64,000 bases of DNA from an uncultured Dermabacteraceae bacterium (GCA_946223075.1 CAMILZ010000001.1:62001-126000), one strand, 5' to 3'. Shown: positions 34,336 to 43,991, counted from the first letter of the stretch. The notes: a model not told the origin generated them from the sequence alone. Program-made: numbers and translations.

Positions 34336-36453
34336 GTGGCACAGAAGACAAACCCCCAGACGGCAGCCTACGACGCAGCGAACCTCCAGGTCCTCGAAGG
34401 GCTCGAGGCTGTGCGCAAACGCCCAGGCATGTACATCGGCTCGACCGACTCGCGCGGTCTCATGCACTGCCTGTGGGAGATCCTCGACAACGCGGTCGAT
34501 GAGGCCCTCGGCGGATTCGGCGACGAGATCACGGTCATTCTGCACCCAGATGGCTCGATCGAAGTGCGCGATAAAGCTCGTGGTGTGCCGATTGATAAAG
34601 AACCGCGCACCGGTCTCACTGGCGTCGAGGTGGTCTACACGAAGCTTCACGCCGGCGGTAAGTTTGGCGGCGGCTCCTATTCCAACTCGGGCGGCCTCCA
34701 CGGTGTCGGTGCGTCGGTTGTCAACGCGCTTTCGTCTCGCATGGACGTCGAGGTCGACCGCGGCGGAAAAACTTACGCGATGAGCTTCCAGCGCGGTATC
34801 GCTGGAGAGTTTGACGATGCGGAAGAACCGAGTCCCGAAGCTCCCTTCACCGAATTCACGGGGGCCGGTGTTCTCCGCGAGATCGGCAAAGTCAAGCGCG
34901 GCGTGACGGGTACGCGCGTGCGCTACTGGGTGGACCCGCAAATCTTCATCAAGGGCGCGCACGTCGTTCTCGACGAGATCCAGCGCCGCGCACGGCAGAC
35001 AGCCTTCCTGGTGCCGGGCCTCAAAATTGTGCTGCTCGATAAGCGCGAGGAGCGCGCCCCCGAACAAAGCGAGCGCACCGTTTTCCACTACGAGGGCGGT
35101 ATTTCCGAGTTCGTCGAATACCTCGCGAAGGATCAGAAGATCACCGATGTGATCCGCTTGAGTGGCTCGGGAGAATACACCGAGACCGTGCCCGTTCTCG
35201 ATAAGAGCGGACGCATGGTTTCCAAGGACGTCGAGCGTACGTGCGACGTCGATATCGCTCTGCGGTGGGGTGCGGATTACGACACGACCGTGCGCAGCTT
35301 CGTCAACATCGTCTCGACCCCGAAGGGCGGCACGCACGTCACTGGCTTCGAGCAGGCGCTCGCGAAGGTGATCCGCAACACCGTCGATGCGCAGTCGCGC
35401 CGCGTGAAGTTCAACTCGAAGAAGGAAAAGATCGAGAAGGACGACACGCTCGCGGGGCTCACCGCCGTCGTGACCGTGCGCATCGACGAGCCGCAGTTCG
35501 AGGGACAAACGAAAGAGGTGCTCGGCACGCCCGCCGCCCGCCAGATCGTCGCGAAGGTCGTCGAGCGCGAGCTTGGAGCCTTCCTCAGCTCGACCAAGAA
35601 AGGCGAAAAGGAGCAGGCCGCGCTCGTCGTCGACAAAGTCGTGAGCGAGATGCGTGCGCGCATCGCGGCGCGTATGCACAAGGAAGTTTCGCGCCGCAAA
35701 AACGCGCTCGAATCCTCGACGATGCCCACGAAGCTTGCGGATTGCCGCCACACCGGGATCGATCGCTCCGAATTGTTCATCGTTGAGGGTGACTCCGCGC
35801 TCGGCACGGCGAAGAGCGCGCGTGACTCCGAGTTCCAGGCGCTCTTGCCGATCCGCGGCAAAATTCTCAACGTGCAAAAAGCCTCGATCACGGACATGCT
35901 GAGAAACGCCGAGTGCGCGAACATCATCCAGGTCATTGGCGCGGGCTCGGGCCGCACGTTTGATATCGAGCAGGCCCGCTACGGCAAGATCGTCATGATG
36001 ACCGATGCCGATGTTGACGGTGCCCACATCCGCACGCTCCTTCTCACGCTTTTCCATCGCTACATGCGTCCCCTGATCGAGGAGGGCCGCATTTACGCGG
36101 CTGTACCACCGCTGCACCGCGTGGAAATCATCCACGGTGGTGCGAAGAAGAACGAGTTCGTGTACACGTACTCGGAGAAAGAGCTGCACCAGTTGCTCAA
36201 GAAGCTTGAGCGCTCGAAGAAGCGCTACAAGGAACCCATCCAGCGTTACAAGGGCCTCGGTGAGATGGACGCCGATCAGCTCGCGGATACGACCATGGAC
36301 CCTTCGCAGCGCCTTCTTCGACGCGTGACCATCCAGGATGCGGAATCGGCGGATCGTGTGTTTGAGCTTCTCATGGGCTCTGAGGTTGCACCGCGCAAGC
36401 AGTTCATCGTCGAGGGCGCCGAAGAGCTCGACGTTGAGAGGATCGACGCATAG
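34336..36453 (+). CDS. parE: DNA topoisomerase IV subunit B (GyrB/ParE family)
   Basis: ATPase subunit of a type IIA topoisomerase, 705 aa. Seen: GHKL ATP site (ILDNAVDEALGG, GRGVP-like ARGVPID, GGKFGGGSYSNSGGLHGVG), Toprim motif with FIVEGDSALGTAKSARD and the DADVDGAHIRTL acidic cluster, then the C-terminal YKGLGEM and RRVTI region. The presence of a ParC-type A subunit nearby suggests a decatenating topo IV rather than gyrase, which is normally beside recF/dnaN. Start GTG at 34336 appears leaderless. Confidence 0.93.
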   Translation: MAQKTNPQTAAYDAANLQVLEGLEAVRKRPGMYIGSTDSRGLMHCLWEILDNAVDEALGGFGDEITVILHPDGSIEVRDKARGVPIDKEPRTGLTGVEVVYTKLHAGGKFGGGSYSNSGGLHGVGASVVNALSSRMDVEVDRGGKTYAMSFQRGIAGEFDDAEEPSPEAPFTEFTGAGVLREIGKVKRGVTGTRVRYWVDPQIFIKGAHVVLDEIQRRARQTAFLVPGLKIVLLDKREERAPEQSERTVFHYEGGISEFVEYLAKDQKITDVIRLSGSGEYTETVPVLDKSGRMVSKDVERTCDVDIALRWGADYDTTVRSFVNIVSTPKGGTHVTGFEQALAKVIRNTVDAQSRRVKFNSKKEKIEKDDTLAGLTAVVTVRIDEPQFEGQTKEVLGTPAARQIVAKVVERELGAFLSSTKKGEKEQAALVVDKVVSEMRARIAARMHKEVSRRKNALESSTMPTKLADCRHTGIDRSELFIVEGDSALGTAKSARDSEFQALLPIRGKILNVQKASITDMLRNAECANIIQVIGAGSGRTFDIEQARYGKIVMMTDADVDGAHIRTLLLTLFHRYMRPLIEEGRIYAAVPPLHRVEIIHGGAKKNEFVYTYSEKELHQLLKKLERSKKRYKEPIQRYKGLGEMDADQLADTTMDPSQRLLRRVTIQDAESADRVFELLMGSEVAPRKQFIVEGAEELDVERIDA

Positions 36454-36471
36454 GGAGCCGATCGGCGCGGA

Positions 36472-37341
36472 TTAGTCGCGCGCGAGGGTGTAGCGCGCCG
36501 TGAGAGTGTGTGCCTCGCCGGGGGCGAGCTTCACCGCGCCGCCTTCGCTTACCGCGGTTTCGACGCACACGAATCGCGTCCATTCGTCATCGGGAATGTC
36601 CGCGGATGCGGCAACATCCCTCTCCCATGGTGTCCACACGACCGTGCGGCTCGCCCCGCTTTGCTCGATCACGATGCGCCGTTCGGCGCCTGGATCAGCA
36701 AGCACGAGCGGTGGGGCCGCCTCAAACACGAGGTCGGTGGGTGCGGTGAAAGTGTGGGTTGCGGTTCCGACGCCTGCCGCGCGTCCTCGCGCCGCATCCG
36801 TATAGGGAACGCCCTCGAGCCCCTCGAGCTTTGCCTCGCGCACGTCGCTCACGAGGAAGTACGTGTGGAAGGCCGCCTCGAGGTCGAGTGGCGTTTCGCC
36901 GGCGCTTACGGTGAGGCTTAGTTCGAGGCTTGCGCCCGCGCGCACATGCAGCCGCGCCGACTCGACCTCGAAACCGGGTGCGTGGCAGCGCTCGGCAAGG
37001 TCGAATATTGCATCGAGGACTCCGCTGGGATCGACGTCAACGCTCACGAGGTCCCACTGCGCGCGCCGGAACCAGCCGTGTTGCGGGTTCTCTTTGCCTG
37101 AAGTCCCGCGGCCGAACCACGGGCCGATGATGGGCACGCCGCCGCGGATGTGGGAGCCGGGCGCGAAGGTCGCGAGAGGGGAGAGCCACATCGACTCCCC
37201 GTGCCCTTCGGGTCTCCAGCTCGTGACGTGGGCTCCCGAGAGGGAGACGTCGAGCACACAGGCGCGGGTGTGCGCGCTTAGGACGCGAGCACCTTCACGC
37301 TCGTGCAGTGCCACGCCATCCGGGAAGCGCGTGTTTGTCAT
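36472..37341 (-). CDS. D-hexose-6-phosphate mutarotase / aldose 1-epimerase family
   Basis: Beta-sandwich sugar epimerase, 289 aa. Seen: ESMWLSPLATFAPGSHIRGGVPIIGPWFG substrate-site region, HGWFRRAQWDLV (catalytic His region), and the Glu-containing YTDAARGRA to EQSG region, with the C-terminal FVCVETAV (conserved Glu). ATG at 37341 overlaps the parC stop as ATGA, so it is translated with parC, an unexpected partner. Converges on parE with an 18-bp gap. Confidence 0.85.
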   Translation of the reverse strand: MTNTRFPDGVALHEREGARVLSAHTRACVLDVSLSGAHVTSWRPEGHGESMWLSPLATFAPGSHIRGGVPIIGPWFGRGTSGKENPQHGWFRRAQWDLVSVDVDPSGVLDAIFDLAERCHAPGFEVESARLHVRAGASLELSLTVSAGETPLDLEAAFHTYFLVSDVREAKLEGLEGVPYTDAARGRAAGVGTATHTFTAPTDLVFEAAPPLVLADPGAERRIVIEQSGASRTVVWTPWERDVAASADIPDDEWTRFVCVETAVSEGGAVKLAPGEAHTLTARYTLARD

Positions 37342-39800
37342 GAGAGCGAACCAACTGCCGTGATGGGAAGCGTCAGTGGCGAGCCTGATCCGTCTCGCCG
37401 CGCGATGGGCGAGGGGAGATCGATCGGAGCGCCAGCATCCGAGCACGCGAGCGCGGGCGAATTGACGATCCACGCCGAGATGAGCATGTCTTCACCACGA
37501 AGGAATCGGTGGCAGCGCACACCGCCTGTCGCGCGTCCCTTCGCAGGGTATTCCGAAGCGGCGGAGACCTTGAGCGAGCCCGACTGCACGCCGTCGAGGG
37601 CGCTCGACGAACCGGCGACGGTCACGACCTCGCCGGGCTTCGTCACATCGAAAGCTCCAAAACCGATCACGGTATCTCCCTCGCCGAGCTTGATGCCCGC
37701 CACGCCCGAGCCACCACGGCCCTGGGCGCGCACGCCCGAGGCGGGGAAATGCAAGAGATGAGCCGCGCAGGTGATGAAGGCGAGATCCATGTCGGCGTCG
37801 TCGGTCATGTCGACGACGCCGACAACGCGGTCGTCGTCCTTAAGCGTGACGATCTCGAAACCATCGGACTTCGGGAAGTCCCTGTTGACGCGCTTGACGA
37901 CACCGTGGGCGGTGCCGAGCGCGATGCCACCATGATCGGTTTCGCCTTCGGGGATCTCGAGGCGCACGAGACCCACGATCTTTTCGCCCTTGTCGAGCGC
38001 AAGGAGGTCGGCGAGACGCGTGCCGCCTGCGATCGAGGACGAACCTGCCGAGGGGGCGAGTGCGGGAAGGTCCACGACATCGACGTGGAGGAGTCGACCG
38101 AGGTCGGTGACGGCCCCGATCACGGAGCGCGTTGTCGTGCTCACGCGCGCGAGGATCACGTCGTGCTGGGAACGCGTGTGCCCGCTCGCGCCGGCGGCAT
38201 CACGACGCGGAACGCGGGCGACGAGTCCCGTGCCGGACAGGAGCACATCGCATGGCGCATCCTCGATTTCGAGGCTTGCGGGGGAGGCTTTGGCCTTCAC
38301 CGCGTCGGCTTCGAGGAGGATTGTGCGGCGCGGCGTCCCGTGTTCCTCGGCGACCGCTTGAAGCTCGCTGCTCACCACGCGGTGGAGCGCAGCCTCGTCG
38401 GAGAGGATTTCGAGGAGTTCGGCGATCTCGCGTTCGAGTTCGTCGCGCTCCGCTTCAAGCTCGAGGCGCGAGAACTTTGTGAGGCGGCGAAGGCGCAGCT
38501 CGAGGATGTACTCGGCCTGTGCGCTGGAAAGGTCAAAAACCGTCATAAGGCGCTCGCGCGCGCTTTCGACGGTATCCGAGGAGCGGATGATCTGGATAAC
38601 CTCGTCGATGTCGACGATTGCGATGATGAGGCCCTCGACGAGGTGGAGGCGGTCGCGACGCTTGCCGAGGCGGAATTCGGTGCGGCGGCGCACGACGTCG
38701 ATGCGGTGATCGAGGAAGACTCGCAGTAGCGGTTTGAGCCCGAGCGTGCGCGGTTGCCCGTTCACAAGGGCGACGTTGTTGATGCCGAAGGAATCCTCCA
38801 TGGGCGTGTGCTTGTAGAGCTGCTGGAGCACGGCCTCGGGGTTGAATCCACTCTTGAGCGTGAGGACGAGTCGCATGCCGTTCTTGCGGTCGGAGAGGTC
38901 CTGGTAGTCGCTGATGCCCTGAACCTTCTTCGCCTGCACGGCGTCGCGGAGCTTCTCCGCAATTTTTTCTGGACCTACCTGGTAGGGGAGTTCGGTCACG
39001 ACGATCGCTTTCTTGCGGCTCGTGACGTTCTCGACCTTTGTGGTGGCACGGATCTTGAAGGTGCCTCGCCCCGTCTCGTACGCGTCGCGGATGCCGTCGA
39101 GTCCCACGATCCGGCCGCCGCTTGGGAGATCCGGGCCTGGAACGAAGCGCATGAGGTCCTCGAGGCTCGCCTCGGGGTTATCGAGGAGGTAGCGGGCGGC
39201 CGCGACGACCTCGACGAGGTTGTGAGGAGCCATGTTGGTGGCCATGCCCACCGCAATGCCCGAGGCCCCGTTGACGAGAAGATTGGGGTACTGCGCGGGG
39301 AGTACCTCGGGCTGGAGGAGTTGATTGTCGTAGTTCGGGACCATGTCGACCACGTCCTCGTCGAGCGACGTGGTCATGAGCAGCGCGGCTTTGGCCATGC
39401 GCGCCTCGGTGTAGCGCGCGGCAGCGGGCCCGTTATCGAGCGAGCCGAAGTTTCCGTGGCCATCCACGAGAGGCAGGCGCATGTTGAAGTCTTGCGCGAG
39501 GCGCACGAGCGCGTCGTAGATCGCCGAGTCTCCGTGGGGGTGGAGCTTGCCCATGACGTCGCCAACGACGCGCTGGCTCTTCACGTGTCCCTTATCGGGG
39601 CGTAGCCCCAAGTTGTCCATCGTGTACAGAATTCTGCGCTGGACGGGCTTGAGCCCGTCGCGCGCGTCGGGAAGCGCACGCGAGTAGATCACCGAGTAGG
39701 CGTACTCGAGGAAGGATGTCTCCATCTCGCTAGTGACGTCGATGTCGACAATGTTTTCCTTGATCGGCTCCGGAGCGGGCGTGGATGTACGTGAGGCCAT
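37338..39800 (-). CDS. parC: DNA topoisomerase IV subunit A (GyrA/ParC family)
   Basis: DNA-cleaving subunit of topo IV, 820 aa. Winged-helix domain with quinolone-region KLHPHGDSAIYDAL, catalytic Tyr in AAARYTEARM, GIAVGMATNMAPHN tower region, and a C-terminal beta-pinwheel with several GxxxxxG-like blades but no typical GyrA-box, as for ParC. ATG at 39800 is chosen: a CACAAT box lies 7 nt upstream and the usual N-terminal region begins shortly after. The in-frame extension to 39947 overlaps the divergent gene and is rejected. The mutarotase follows with a 4-bp overlap. Confidence 0.93.
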   Translation of the reverse strand: MASRTSTPAPEPIKENIVDIDVTSEMETSFLEYAYSVIYSRALPDARDGLKPVQRRILYTMDNLGLRPDKGHVKSQRVVGDVMGKLHPHGDSAIYDALVRLAQDFNMRLPLVDGHGNFGSLDNGPAAARYTEARMAKAALLMTTSLDEDVVDMVPNYDNQLLQPEVLPAQYPNLLVNGASGIAVGMATNMAPHNLVEVVAAARYLLDNPEASLEDLMRFVPGPDLPSGGRIVGLDGIRDAYETGRGTFKIRATTKVENVTSRKKAIVVTELPYQVGPEKIAEKLRDAVQAKKVQGISDYQDLSDRKNGMRLVLTLKSGFNPEAVLQQLYKHTPMEDSFGINNVALVNGQPRTLGLKPLLRVFLDHRIDVVRRRTEFRLGKRRDRLHLVEGLIIAIVDIDEVIQIIRSSDTVESARERLMTVFDLSSAQAEYILELRLRRLTKFSRLELEAERDELEREIAELLEILSDEAALHRVVSSELQAVAEEHGTPRRTILLEADAVKAKASPASLEIEDAPCDVLLSGTGLVARVPRRDAAGASGHTRSQHDVILARVSTTTRSVIGAVTDLGRLLHVDVVDLPALAPSAGSSSIAGGTRLADLLALDKGEKIVGLVRLEIPEGETDHGGIALGTAHGVVKRVNRDFPKSDGFEIVTLKDDDRVVGVVDMTDDADMDLAFITCAAHLLHFPASGVRAQGRGGSGVAGIKLGEGDTVIGFGAFDVTKPGEVVTVAGSSSALDGVQSGSLKVSAASEYPAKGRATGGVRCHRFLRGEDMLISAWIVNSPALACSDAGAPIDLPSPIARRDGSGSPLTLPITAVGSLS

Positions 39801-39850
39801 GCGCACCATTGTGCCAGCGTCAATCCCACATACGGCGGAGGTGACGAACG

Positions 39851-39856
39851 TAGAAT
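39851..39856 (+). promoter_or_regulatory. -10 box of a probable leaderless promoter (GNAT/acyl-CoA-synthetase fusion)
   Basis: TAGAAT ends 6 nt before the ATG at 39863. The divergent parC start is 62 bp away. Confidence 0.6.
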
Positions 39857-39862
39857 CGTCAC

Positions 39863-42310
39863 ATGGCACGAGGAAGGCGAGGCGCGAAAGGGCGCGCACA
39901 CGATGGGACTCACCCCAAGTGGTGGGCCTCGTACGAATACGCGGCAAACGGCATGGGCATTCTCGTGCGCCCGCTTACGCCAACGGATGCTCGAGCGCTC
40001 GAGGCGTTCTATGCGGATCTTTCCCCGCGCTCGCGCTACCAACGCTTTTTCACCTCGAAGAGCAGCCTCTCGCGCGAGGAACTTAAACGACTCTCCCGTG
40101 TTGACGCGCGGGATCGCATCGCCCTCGTTGCGGTGCGAGGAGGGGCCATCGTCGGCGTTGCACGACTGACCCGCACCGCGCCCACCATCGCCGATCTCGC
40201 GTGCGTCGTGACAGACACTCTCCATGGTCAGGGCATCGGCACCGTCCTCATCGAACGTCTCACGGCCGTGGCACGCTCGGTCGGCATCGATACGTTCACG
40301 GCGGATGTCCTCGCGGACAACTACGCGATGTTCCACGTTCTTGAACGCGGGGGTTTCGATCTTGAGCGCGGCGAGGTGGAGGAGGGCGCCGTGGCCCTCT
40401 CATGGAGCACATCTCCGACGCCTGCCACCCTCACGGCGAGCCGCGAGCGCGTGCGCCGAGCCGAGGCGGCATCCATGGCGCTGCTGTTCGAGGCGACATC
40501 GATCATGGTTGTCGGGGCGAGCCGTCGAAGGGATCAGGTCGGCGCGCAAATCATCCGCGGTCTCATCGCTAGTGGGTTTAGCGGCGCAATTTTCCCCGTG
40601 AATCCCGAGGCCTACGAAATCAACGGCCTCAAGAGCTTCGGAAGCATCGCCGATGTTCCGGGCCCCGTCGATCTCGCCGTTCTTGCACTGCGCCCCGATC
40701 GTTGCATCTCGGCTCTCGAAGCTCTTGCGGAGCGCGGCGTGAAAGCCGCGGTCGTGGTCAGCGCGGGCTTCGCCGATGCGGGCGAGGAAGGCCTCGATGC
40801 TCAGGAAGCGCTCGTCACCGAGGCCCGTGAACATGGAATTCGTCTCCTTGGACCGTCGTCACTCGGCTTTTTCTGCACGGGCGAAAACCCCCTGAACGTC
40901 TCGCTCTCGCCACGGACCTCCGAGCGGGGGACAATCGCGATGGCCGGCCAGTCAACGGCGCTCAGCGCGATGATTCTCGCGGGTGCGGACTCGCGCGGTC
41001 TTCGCGTGAAAGAGTTCCTTTCGGCGGGCAACCGCGCGGACCTTTCCATTACGAGCGCGCTCGAACGCTGGCACGATGACGACGATATCGAGTTCGTTGC
41101 GCTTTCCCTTGAATCCCTCGGCGACCCCGCGAGCCTTGTGACCCACATCGAGGCGCTTTCCGCGCGTGTCCCCGTGCTCATCGTCCGGCCGCCCAATGAG
41201 CCGGAGCGCGGCCCCGCCGATGCCGCGCGCAAGGCTTCGCCCCTTCCCGATCGCGCGATCAATCAGATCCTCGATCGTGCAGGTGCGCTACGCACCGAAA
41301 GTGTCGATCACTTTCTCGACACCCTGGCCCTCCTCTCTCGCGAGGGACGCGCGCATGGCACGCGCGTGGGGCTCCTTTCCAATTCGAGTGCGCTCGGCGC
41401 TACCCTTCGCGCCGCGGCCCACGAAGCGGGCCTCGATGTGCGAAGCGAAAACTTCCGTGTGCCGATCGTCGGTGATGATCGCTTCGTGTCGCGCGCCTTC
41501 ACAGCCATGGCCGCACCGGGCGGCGTCGATTGCGTGATCGCCGCAATCCTCGATACGCAGCGCGTGGATCTCATTCACCTTGCTCAAGCCCTCGCGACCC
41601 TCGCCTCGGGCTCTGCCGTGCAGGTCCTCATGGTCGTCGTGAGCGATGAGCCGCGCGTGCGCGTGCTCAGATCGGCCCTGCGCGAGGATCCGAGCCTTCC
41701 TCCCGTTTTCGCTACCGCTTCGCGCGCGAGCGAGGCCCTCGCGACCTCGCTGCGCGCCGCTCACTCGCGCGTCAAGCGAAACCGGCAAGCGTCGGTTGTT
41801 CCATCCCTGACCGATTCTCAGTTCAATGGCGCCCGCGCCGCGCTCACCCCAACTCCTGCCGTGGGAGCCCTCCTTGAGGCCCTCGGTCTCCCCTTCAACG
41901 ATTCTCGCCGGACCCGCGAGAGTGAAGGCGAACTTTTCCTCCGCTTCGACCGCGACGACGCGCTCGGACCCGTGCTCACTCTCGCCCTTACCGGAATCGC
42001 CTACGAGGTGTTCGCCGACGCCTCCTACGCTCGCCTCCCGCTCAGACAAGAAACGGCAGAAGCCATGCTTGAGGAGCTGCAGGCAGCGCCGGTGCTTGAC
42101 TCTTATGCCCCCCGCGGCTCCGAGGGCCGCGCCCGGCTCGTGGAGGCCATCGAGACCCTCGCCGCGGCATTCCTTCACCTCGACGCACTCGATTCTCTGA
42201 CTCTCAATCCCGTGCGCGTGCACGCCAAGGGGATTGACATCGGTGGAGGCAAGGCAACCGTCGGACCCTCTCGTGGCACGTCACCCGACCTCACTACACT
42301 GGAGCCATGA
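39863..42310 (+). CDS. GNAT acetyltransferase fused to a degenerate ADP-forming acyl-CoA synthetase (Pat-like)
   Basis: 815 aa. N-terminal GNAT domain about 32-175 (GILVRPLTPTDARALEAFY, acetyl-CoA loop GQGIGTVLIERL). Then a CoA-binding Rossmann domain (IMVVGASRRRDQVGAQIIRG, IFPVNPEAYEINGLKSF), succinyl-CoA-ligase-like domains (about 335-640) and a short ATP-grasp remnant (about 660-815). Where active relatives have the phospho-His motif S-H-T-G, this protein reads AARKASPLPDRA, and the Lys/HKSDVGGV part of ATP-grasp is missing. The architecture therefore points to a Pat-type protein lysine acetyltransferase with a non-catalytic sensor part, though with GNAT first instead of last. It heads an operon with DUF5998 and a phosphodiesterase (4-bp overlaps). 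Confidence 0.85.
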   Translation: MARGRRGAKGRAHDGTHPKWWASYEYAANGMGILVRPLTPTDARALEAFYADLSPRSRYQRFFTSKSSLSREELKRLSRVDARDRIALVAVRGGAIVGVARLTRTAPTIADLACVVTDTLHGQGIGTVLIERLTAVARSVGIDTFTADVLADNYAMFHVLERGGFDLERGEVEEGAVALSWSTSPTPATLTASRERVRRAEAASMALLFEATSIMVVGASRRRDQVGAQIIRGLIASGFSGAIFPVNPEAYEINGLKSFGSIADVPGPVDLAVLALRPDRCISALEALAERGVKAAVVVSAGFADAGEEGLDAQEALVTEAREHGIRLLGPSSLGFFCTGENPLNVSLSPRTSERGTIAMAGQSTALSAMILAGADSRGLRVKEFLSAGNRADLSITSALERWHDDDDIEFVALSLESLGDPASLVTHIEALSARVPVLIVRPPNEPERGPADAARKASPLPDRAINQILDRAGALRTESVDHFLDTLALLSREGRAHGTRVGLLSNSSALGATLRAAAHEAGLDVRSENFRVPIVGDDRFVSRAFTAMAAPGGVDCVIAAILDTQRVDLIHLAQALATLASGSAVQVLMVVVSDEPRVRVLRSALREDPSLPPVFATASRASEALATSLRAAHSRVKRNRQASVVPSLTDSQFNGARAALTPTPAVGALLEALGLPFNDSRRTRESEGELFLRFDRDDALGPVLTLALTGIAYEVFADASYARLPLRQETAEAMLEELQAAPVLDSYAPRGSEGRARLVEAIETLAAAFLHLDALDSLTLNPVRVHAKGIDIGGGKATVGPSRGTSPDLTTLEP
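42254..42266 (+). repeat. Copy of the GCAACCGTCGGA motif in the end of the GNAT fusion gene
   Basis: GCAACCGTCGGAC. Other copies: 431-442 (minus, G variant), 9183-9194 (minus), 11152-11163 (G variant), 14980-14991, 29342-29353 (minus), 46660-46671, 60781-60792. Confidence 0.8.
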
Positions 42311-42864
42311 GCCTTCCACCGACACTCCTCACGGAACTTGAGCTTGCGGGGTATTTCCCGGATACGGCCCGCGCGGCGCTCGAGCGAGCCGTGCGCGAAA
42401 GCCGGATTCGCAGCTATCTCGTGCGGCCCGAAACAACCTTTGACGGCCCGGAAGTGCGCCGTCACCTGACGATCCTCGCACTCACCGACGAGCACCTGCT
42501 CATCATCCACCTTGACGACGAAAGCGCCGACGCACTCAACCCCACTCAGGTAATCGTGTCGACGGAGCGCATCAAGCTCGCGCGCGTGGGCAACCTCGCG
42601 CTCGCCCAGGCGTACGACACCGACGGCACCGCAATCGCGCCGCGTGAAGCGGAAGTGACGCTCGGCCTCAGTTGGGGCTCGAACCGCCGGCTCGACATCC
42701 AACCCGCGTGGTGCGATGACCCCCAGTGCAGTGCCGATCATGGCTACACGGGCGACAGCCGCGAAGCGGACCTCGTGCTGCGCGTGAGTGCACTTGCCGA
42801 CGGCGACCAGGCCATCGCCGATGCACTCGCCTTCTTCGACGCCCTCTACGACGCGACACAGTGA
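42307..42864 (+). CDS. DUF5998 family protein
   Basis: Soluble 185-aa actinobacterial protein. Typical N-terminus with LLTELELAGYFPDTARAALE, then RSYLVRPETTFDGPEVRRHLT-like region (RSYLVRPETTF) and a beta-rich second half. ATG at 42307 overlaps the upstream stop (ATGA) with TGGAG before it. The stop overlaps the next start (GTGA). The function is unknown; coupling to a phosphodiesterase suggests a partner protein (inference). Confidence 0.65.
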   Translation: MSLPPTLLTELELAGYFPDTARAALERAVRESRIRSYLVRPETTFDGPEVRRHLTILALTDEHLLIIHLDDESADALNPTQVIVSTERIKLARVGNLALAQAYDTDGTAIAPREAEVTLGLSWGSNRRLDIQPAWCDDPQCSADHGYTGDSREADLVLRVSALADGDQAIADALAFFDALYDATQ

Positions 42865-43955
42865 CCGAGCCCGTCGATTGGCGCGAAGGTGAACCGAGCC
42901 TCGTGCGGCGGTGGCGCGAGACTCTTGAGTCGCGCAGCGGCCGCGATCTCTTAATTCTTGTCGATGGCCTCGGCTTCGACGGCCTCGAGCGTTACCGGGC
43001 GCACACGCGGTTCTTCCGTTCGCACGTGAGTGAGCTCGAGCGAGAAACGACCATCGCGCCAGCGACCACGACGAGCGTGCTCGCCTCGCTCTTTACGGGA
43101 GCTGCACCTCTCACGCACGGCATCCTCGGTTACGAGGGTCTCACGGCGAGTGGAGCCCGCGTGAACAACCTGAAGGGGACCCGCGATCTCGATCCGCGTG
43201 CATGGATATGCGCCTGTGGGTATACCGAGCGCACCGAGCGTCGCGTGGCGCACGTGGGGCCGGCCCGGTATCGCGCGAGTTTCCTCACGGGCATGCTGCA
43301 ACCCGCGAAGCGCTGGGATTTCTTCGGCTACTCCTCGCCGGGTGGAAGAGTCGGCGCGGTGCGAAAGGCACTCGAGCACGTGGGAGACGAAGGCGCGTGC
43401 TACCTGCATGTCCCGGACATCGACAAGGCGGGACACCGCTACGGTCCCGGCTCGACCGCATGGCTTGACGCGCTTGAAAATACCGATAGATTCCTTGGCA
43501 CGCTTATGCGTTCAGTCCCCGCGAAGACGCGGGTAAGCATCACCGCCGATCACGGCATGGTCGAGGCGGATCTCGACCAGATCGCCGATCTCGCTCATGC
43601 TCCAGGAGCGCTTTCGCGCTGCAGTGCGGTCGCGGGGGAGGGGCGCGCGCTCATGATCCGTTTCGAAGAGTCCGACGCTCGTCCGCCTCTCACCGAGCTG
43701 CGGTCCTGGGTCGGGGAGAGGGGCCGCGTTCTTGACGCTCATGAGATGCACTCGAGCGGGATTCTTGGCGATGCGTGCGCGGCTGATCCGCGAGTCGTTG
43801 CCGAACGCCTTGGCGATGCCCTCATTTTCGCTCACGGCCGCCACCAGTTCACCCACACGGGGTTTATAACGGCGGCGTCCCTCGAGCAGCGAGGGGTGCA
43901 CGGTTCACTCAGCGAGGCGGAGCTTGCCGTGCCATTCCTTCAGTTCACCGTGTAG
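42861..43955 (+). CDS. Type I phosphodiesterase/nucleotide pyrophosphatase (alkaline phosphatase superfamily)
   Basis: 364 aa, no signal peptide. Alkaline-phosphatase-fold metal sites: LILVDGLGFDGL (first Asp), nucleophile Thr in PATTTSVLASLFTG, second-metal residues in HVPDIDKAGHRYG, and TADHGMVE. GTG at 42861 overlaps the DUF5998 stop; a longer frame starting upstream lies antisense to normal codon use and is rejected. The substrate is unknown; soluble family members cleave nucleotide or phosphodiester bonds. Confidence 0.85.
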   Translation: MTEPVDWREGEPSLVRRWRETLESRSGRDLLILVDGLGFDGLERYRAHTRFFRSHVSELERETTIAPATTTSVLASLFTGAAPLTHGILGYEGLTASGARVNNLKGTRDLDPRAWICACGYTERTERRVAHVGPARYRASFLTGMLQPAKRWDFFGYSSPGGRVGAVRKALEHVGDEGACYLHVPDIDKAGHRYGPGSTAWLDALENTDRFLGTLMRSVPAKTRVSITADHGMVEADLDQIADLAHAPGALSRCSAVAGEGRALMIRFEESDARPPLTELRSWVGERGRVLDAHEMHSSGILGDACAADPRVVAERLGDALIFAHGRHQFTHTGFITAASLEQRGVHGSLSEAELAVPFLQFTV

Positions 43956-43991
43956 CAACAGTTCAACGAGTGACGCCTCGAGGCGCCGCTT

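Noticed and set aside
34186..36189. Minus-strand frame continuing upstream of the DUF7455 gene through parE
   Set aside because: Only the last 67 residues match a known small protein; the rest is antisense to parE.
37509..39605. Two plus-strand frames opposite parC (406 and 283 aa)
   Set aside because: Antisense shadows of parC with Val/His/Asp/Glu-rich composition.
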